Assembly (NCBI GenBank): GCA_022767075.1
Contig: JALEPP010000158.1
Span: forward strand, 1-49,867
DNA length: 49,867 nucleotides
Source: Agathobacter sp.
GTDB taxonomy: Bacteria; Bacillota; Clostridia; Lachnospirales; Lachnospiraceae
Reading direction: 5' to 3'
Under the pieces are notes generated by a model, which worked only from the letters and a program-made list of their open reading frames with translations, was not told where the DNA came from and did no database searches. This document shows, piece by piece, positions 48,075 through 49,867 of the stretch (the first letter of the stretch is position 1; each line of letters opens with the position of its first letter). Made by a program: the position numbers and the translations under genes.

Positions 48075-48770
48075 ATGTTAGAAGAACTGAAAAAGCAGGT
48101 ATATGAAGCAAACATGGAGCTTCCGAAAAGAGGGCTCATTACATACACTTGGGGAAATGTCAGTGGAATCGACAAAGAGACCGGATATTTTGTAATCAAG
48201 CCAAGTGGAGTGGATTACGACAGTCTGACACCGGACGATATGGTGGTTATGGACTTGGATGGAAACAAAATTGAAGGAAGATACAAACCATCATCGGATA
48301 CGGCAACTCATATTGAGCTGTACAAAAAATATCCGGAAATCGGAGGAGTGGTACATACCCATTCCCCGGAAGCCACTTCATGGGCTCAGGCAGGAAGAGA
48401 TATTCCGCTTTATGGTACGACTCATGCGGATTACTTTTTTGGATCTATTCCATGTGCAAGAAGTCTTACTCCGGAGGAAATCGAAGGTGCGTATGAGAAA
48501 AATACAGGGCTTGTGATTATTGAGACCTTTGAAGAAAGAGGCATGAATCCAATGTATACACCAGGTGTGCTCTGCACCAACCATGGTCCTTTTACCTGGG
48601 GCAAGGATGCCGCAGAAGCAGTGCATAATGCAGTGGTATTGGAGGAAGTGGCTAAAATGGCTACTAAGACAGAGCTCATTAATCCACAGGTAAAACCAGC
48701 ACCAAACTCTATCAGAGACAAGCATTTCTTCCGTAAGCATGGAGAAAACGCATACTACGGACAGAACTAA
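48075..48770 (+). CDS. araD: L-ribulose-5-phosphate 4-epimerase
   Basis: 231 residues, usual length. It epimerises L-ribulose-5-P to D-xylulose-5-P. The class II aldolase/adducin fold is shown by [40 protein letters not shown] and the metal histidines in [16 protein letters not shown] and [16 protein letters not shown]. The C-terminal '[28 protein letters not shown]' is the family ending and contributes a further zinc His. Third gene of the ara operon. Confidence 0.96.
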   Translation: MLEELKKQVYEANMELPKRGLITYTWGNVSGIDKETGYFVIKPSGVDYDSLTPDDMVVMDLDGNKIEGRYKPSSDTATHIELYKKYPEIGGVVHTHSPEATSWAQAGRDIPLYGTTHADYFFGSIPCARSLTPEEIEGAYEKNTGLVIIETFEERGMNPMYTPGVLCTNHGPFTWGKDAAEAVHNAVVLEEVAKMATKTELINPQVKPAPNSIRDKHFFRKHGENAYYGQN

Positions 48771-48781
48771 AAAGGCATCAT

Positions 48782-48816
48782 CCCGGATATGGCAGCCCAA
48801 TGCGGTATCCGGGGTG
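48782..48816 (+). promoter_or_regulatory. Intercistronic hairpin between araD and araB
   Basis: CCCGGATA (48782-48789) pairs with TATCCGGG (48806-48813), extended by GC pairs towards the loop. The run after it (TGTTATG) is not a full T-tract, so partial termination or mRNA stabilisation is likely, with araB read through. Confidence 0.5.
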
Positions 48817-48843
48817 TTATGTAAAAATCATTAGGAGAATCGT

Positions 48844-49867
48844 ATGGATTATAAGAACTATATTGAAGGTGGGGAAGCCGTACTTGGAATCGAGTTTGGT
48901 TCCACCCGTATCAAAGCTGTACTTGTAGGCCCTAACAATGAGCCGATTGCTCAGGGGAATCATGACTGGGAGAACCAGTATGTAGATGGAGTATGGACCT
49001 ACAGTCTGGATGCAATCTGGAATGGGGTTTCCGATTGCTACAGCAATCTGTTAAAGGATGTAAAAGAAAAATATGGCTGTGTCATCACAAAGCTTGCAGG
49101 ACTTGGTTTCTCAGCAATGATGCACGGATATATGGCTTTTGATGAGAAGGACGAATTGTTAGTTCCGTTCCGCACCTGGAGAAATACCATCACGGGGCAG
49201 GCGTCAAGAGAGCTTACCGACCTATTCCATTATCATATTCCACAGAGATGGAGTATCGCTCATCTCTATCAGGCTATGTTAAACAAAGAGCCACATGTAG
49301 CAAATGTGAAAACCGTTTTAACTCTTGCCGGCTATATGAACTGGAAGATGACCGGAAACAAGGTAATTGGTGTGGGGGAAGCATCAGGTATGTTCCCAAT
49401 CGATATTCACACCAAGAACTACAACGAGAAAATGGTTGCTCAGTTCGATGCCAGGGCAAAAGAGATGGGCTATGATTTTTGCTTGAAGGAGCTCTTCCCG
49501 GAGACAGTAGTAGCCGGAGAGGTGGCAGGAACCTTAACAGAGGAAGGCGCCCGTCTCCTTGATGTGAGCGGTAATCTTCAGGCAGGTGTTCCGGTAGCTC
49601 CTGCTGAGGGCGATGCAGGAACAGGTATGGCAGCAACCAACAGCGTAAAGGTTCGCACCGGTAACGTATCAGCAGGTACCTCTGTATTTGGTATGATCGT
49701 ATTGGAAGAGGACTTAAAAGAGGTTTATGATGAGATTGACCTGGTAACCACTCCGGACGGAAGCTTAGTTGCCATGGCTCATTGCAACAACTGTACCTCT
49801 GATTTAAATGCATGGGTTGGAATTTTCAAGGAGTTTTCACAGCTCTTTGGAATGGATATTGATGCCA
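48844..49867 (+). CDS. araB: FGGY-family carbohydrate kinase, probably L-ribulokinase (partial, 3' end outside window)
   Basis: The frame from the ATG at 48844 is open to the window end (341 codons seen). 'VLGIEFGSTRIKAVLVGPNNEPIAQGNHDWENQY' is the FGGY N-terminal phosphate-binding block, and 'GLGFSAMMHGYMAFDEKDELLVPFRTWRNTIT' and 'LNAWVGIFKEF' follow. In an ara cluster with araA and araD it should phosphorylate L-ribulose to L-ribulose-5-P. Full members are about 530 residues, so roughly one third is missing. TTAGGAGAATCGT precedes the ATG. Fourth gene of the operon. Confidence 0.93.
   Translation, partial: MDYKNYIEGGEAVLGIEFGSTRIKAVLVGPNNEPIAQGNHDWENQYVDGVWTYSLDAIWNGVSDCYSNLLKDVKEKYGCVITKLAGLGFSAMMHGYMAFDEKDELLVPFRTWRNTITGQASRELTDLFHYHIPQRWSIAHLYQAMLNKEPHVANVKTVLTLAGYMNWKMTGNKVIGVGEASGMFPIDIHTKNYNEKMVAQFDARAKEMGYDFCLKELFPETVVAGEVAGTLTEEGARLLDVSGNLQAGVPVAPAEGDAGTGMAATNSVKVRTGNVSAGTSVFGMIVLEEDLKEVYDEIDLVTTPDGSLVAMAHCNNCTSDLNAWVGIFKEFSQLFGMDIDA

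Overview
The window looks like a chromosomal piece from a spore-forming, moderately low-GC Gram-positive anaerobe of the class Clostridia, most likely family Lachnospiraceae. This rests on the gene order hup-rqcP-yabP-yabQ-divIC-spoIIE-tilS-hpt-ftsH, a SipL-type spore-coat gene, a CotS-like gene, the archaeal/eukaryotic-type prolyl-tRNA synthetase, DUF4317/DUF6323/DUF6179-type genes, strong AGGAGG ribosome sites and frequent TTG/GTG starts. No species is claimed.

Layout. 1-740: tail of an ABC transporter gene, then about 600 bp without a gene that holds a hairpin-rich inverted-repeat element and a ~62-bp AGTCAAC array. 740-1911 (minus): azlD/azlC, a branched-chain amino-acid exporter pair. 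2073-8161: an RluA-type pseudouridine synthase, proS, cca, a CotS-like kinase-fold protein and a PEGA-domain lipoprotein. 8303-15772: HU, then the conserved sporulation/division/tRNA block ending in ftsH. 16047-19292 (minus): a lipoprotein with a gluzincin-like HExxH motif and a LacI-family regulator. 19551-26547 (plus): malQ, a maltodextrin ABC importer (binding protein and two permeases) and a surface alpha-amylase lipoprotein. The importer has no ATPase gene here and presumably uses a shared MsmX/MalK-type ATPase. 26633-34198: plsC, a PrcB-like protein, veg, sipL, an NlpC/P60 hydrolase, a SurA-N-like protein, map, an alpha/beta hydrolase and a CYTH protein. 34240-38305: DUF4317 (minus) and an 899-residue fusion of a TetM/EF-G-like GTPase to a NYN (YacP/Rae1-like) nuclease domain. 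38492-43576: DUF6323- and DUF6179-like genes, a tocopherol-cyclase-like protein, a C_GCAxxG_C_C protein and three GNAT acetyltransferases. 43575-49867: an arabinose locus with araR (minus), araA, a transaldolase, araD and the start of an araB-type kinase. The araR gene is bracketed by two related fold-back elements.

How the parts work together. The LacI-malQ-malEFG-amylase block makes a starch/maltodextrin pathway: the surface amylase cuts, the ABC system imports, the GH77 enzyme rearranges. The ara block converts L-arabinose to L-ribulose, L-ribulose-5-P and D-xylulose-5-P, with transaldolase feeding the pentose-phosphate steps; AACTTGTA/TACAAGTT half-sites at the araA promoter fit AraR control.

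The most noteworthy items are: (1) the ribosome-GTPase/NYN-nuclease fusion, which suggests a self-delivering ribosome-associated mRNA cleavage or rescue factor; (2) a 724-bp near-full-length palindrome and its 158-bp relative either side of araR; (3) a GH77 enzyme with Asp at the position of the catalytic acid/base Glu; (4) the AGTCAAC array; (5) a hairpin that buries a perfect Shine-Dalgarno sequence upstream of the DUF6323-like gene; and (6) a candidate short transcript between ftsH and the metallopeptidase lipoprotein.
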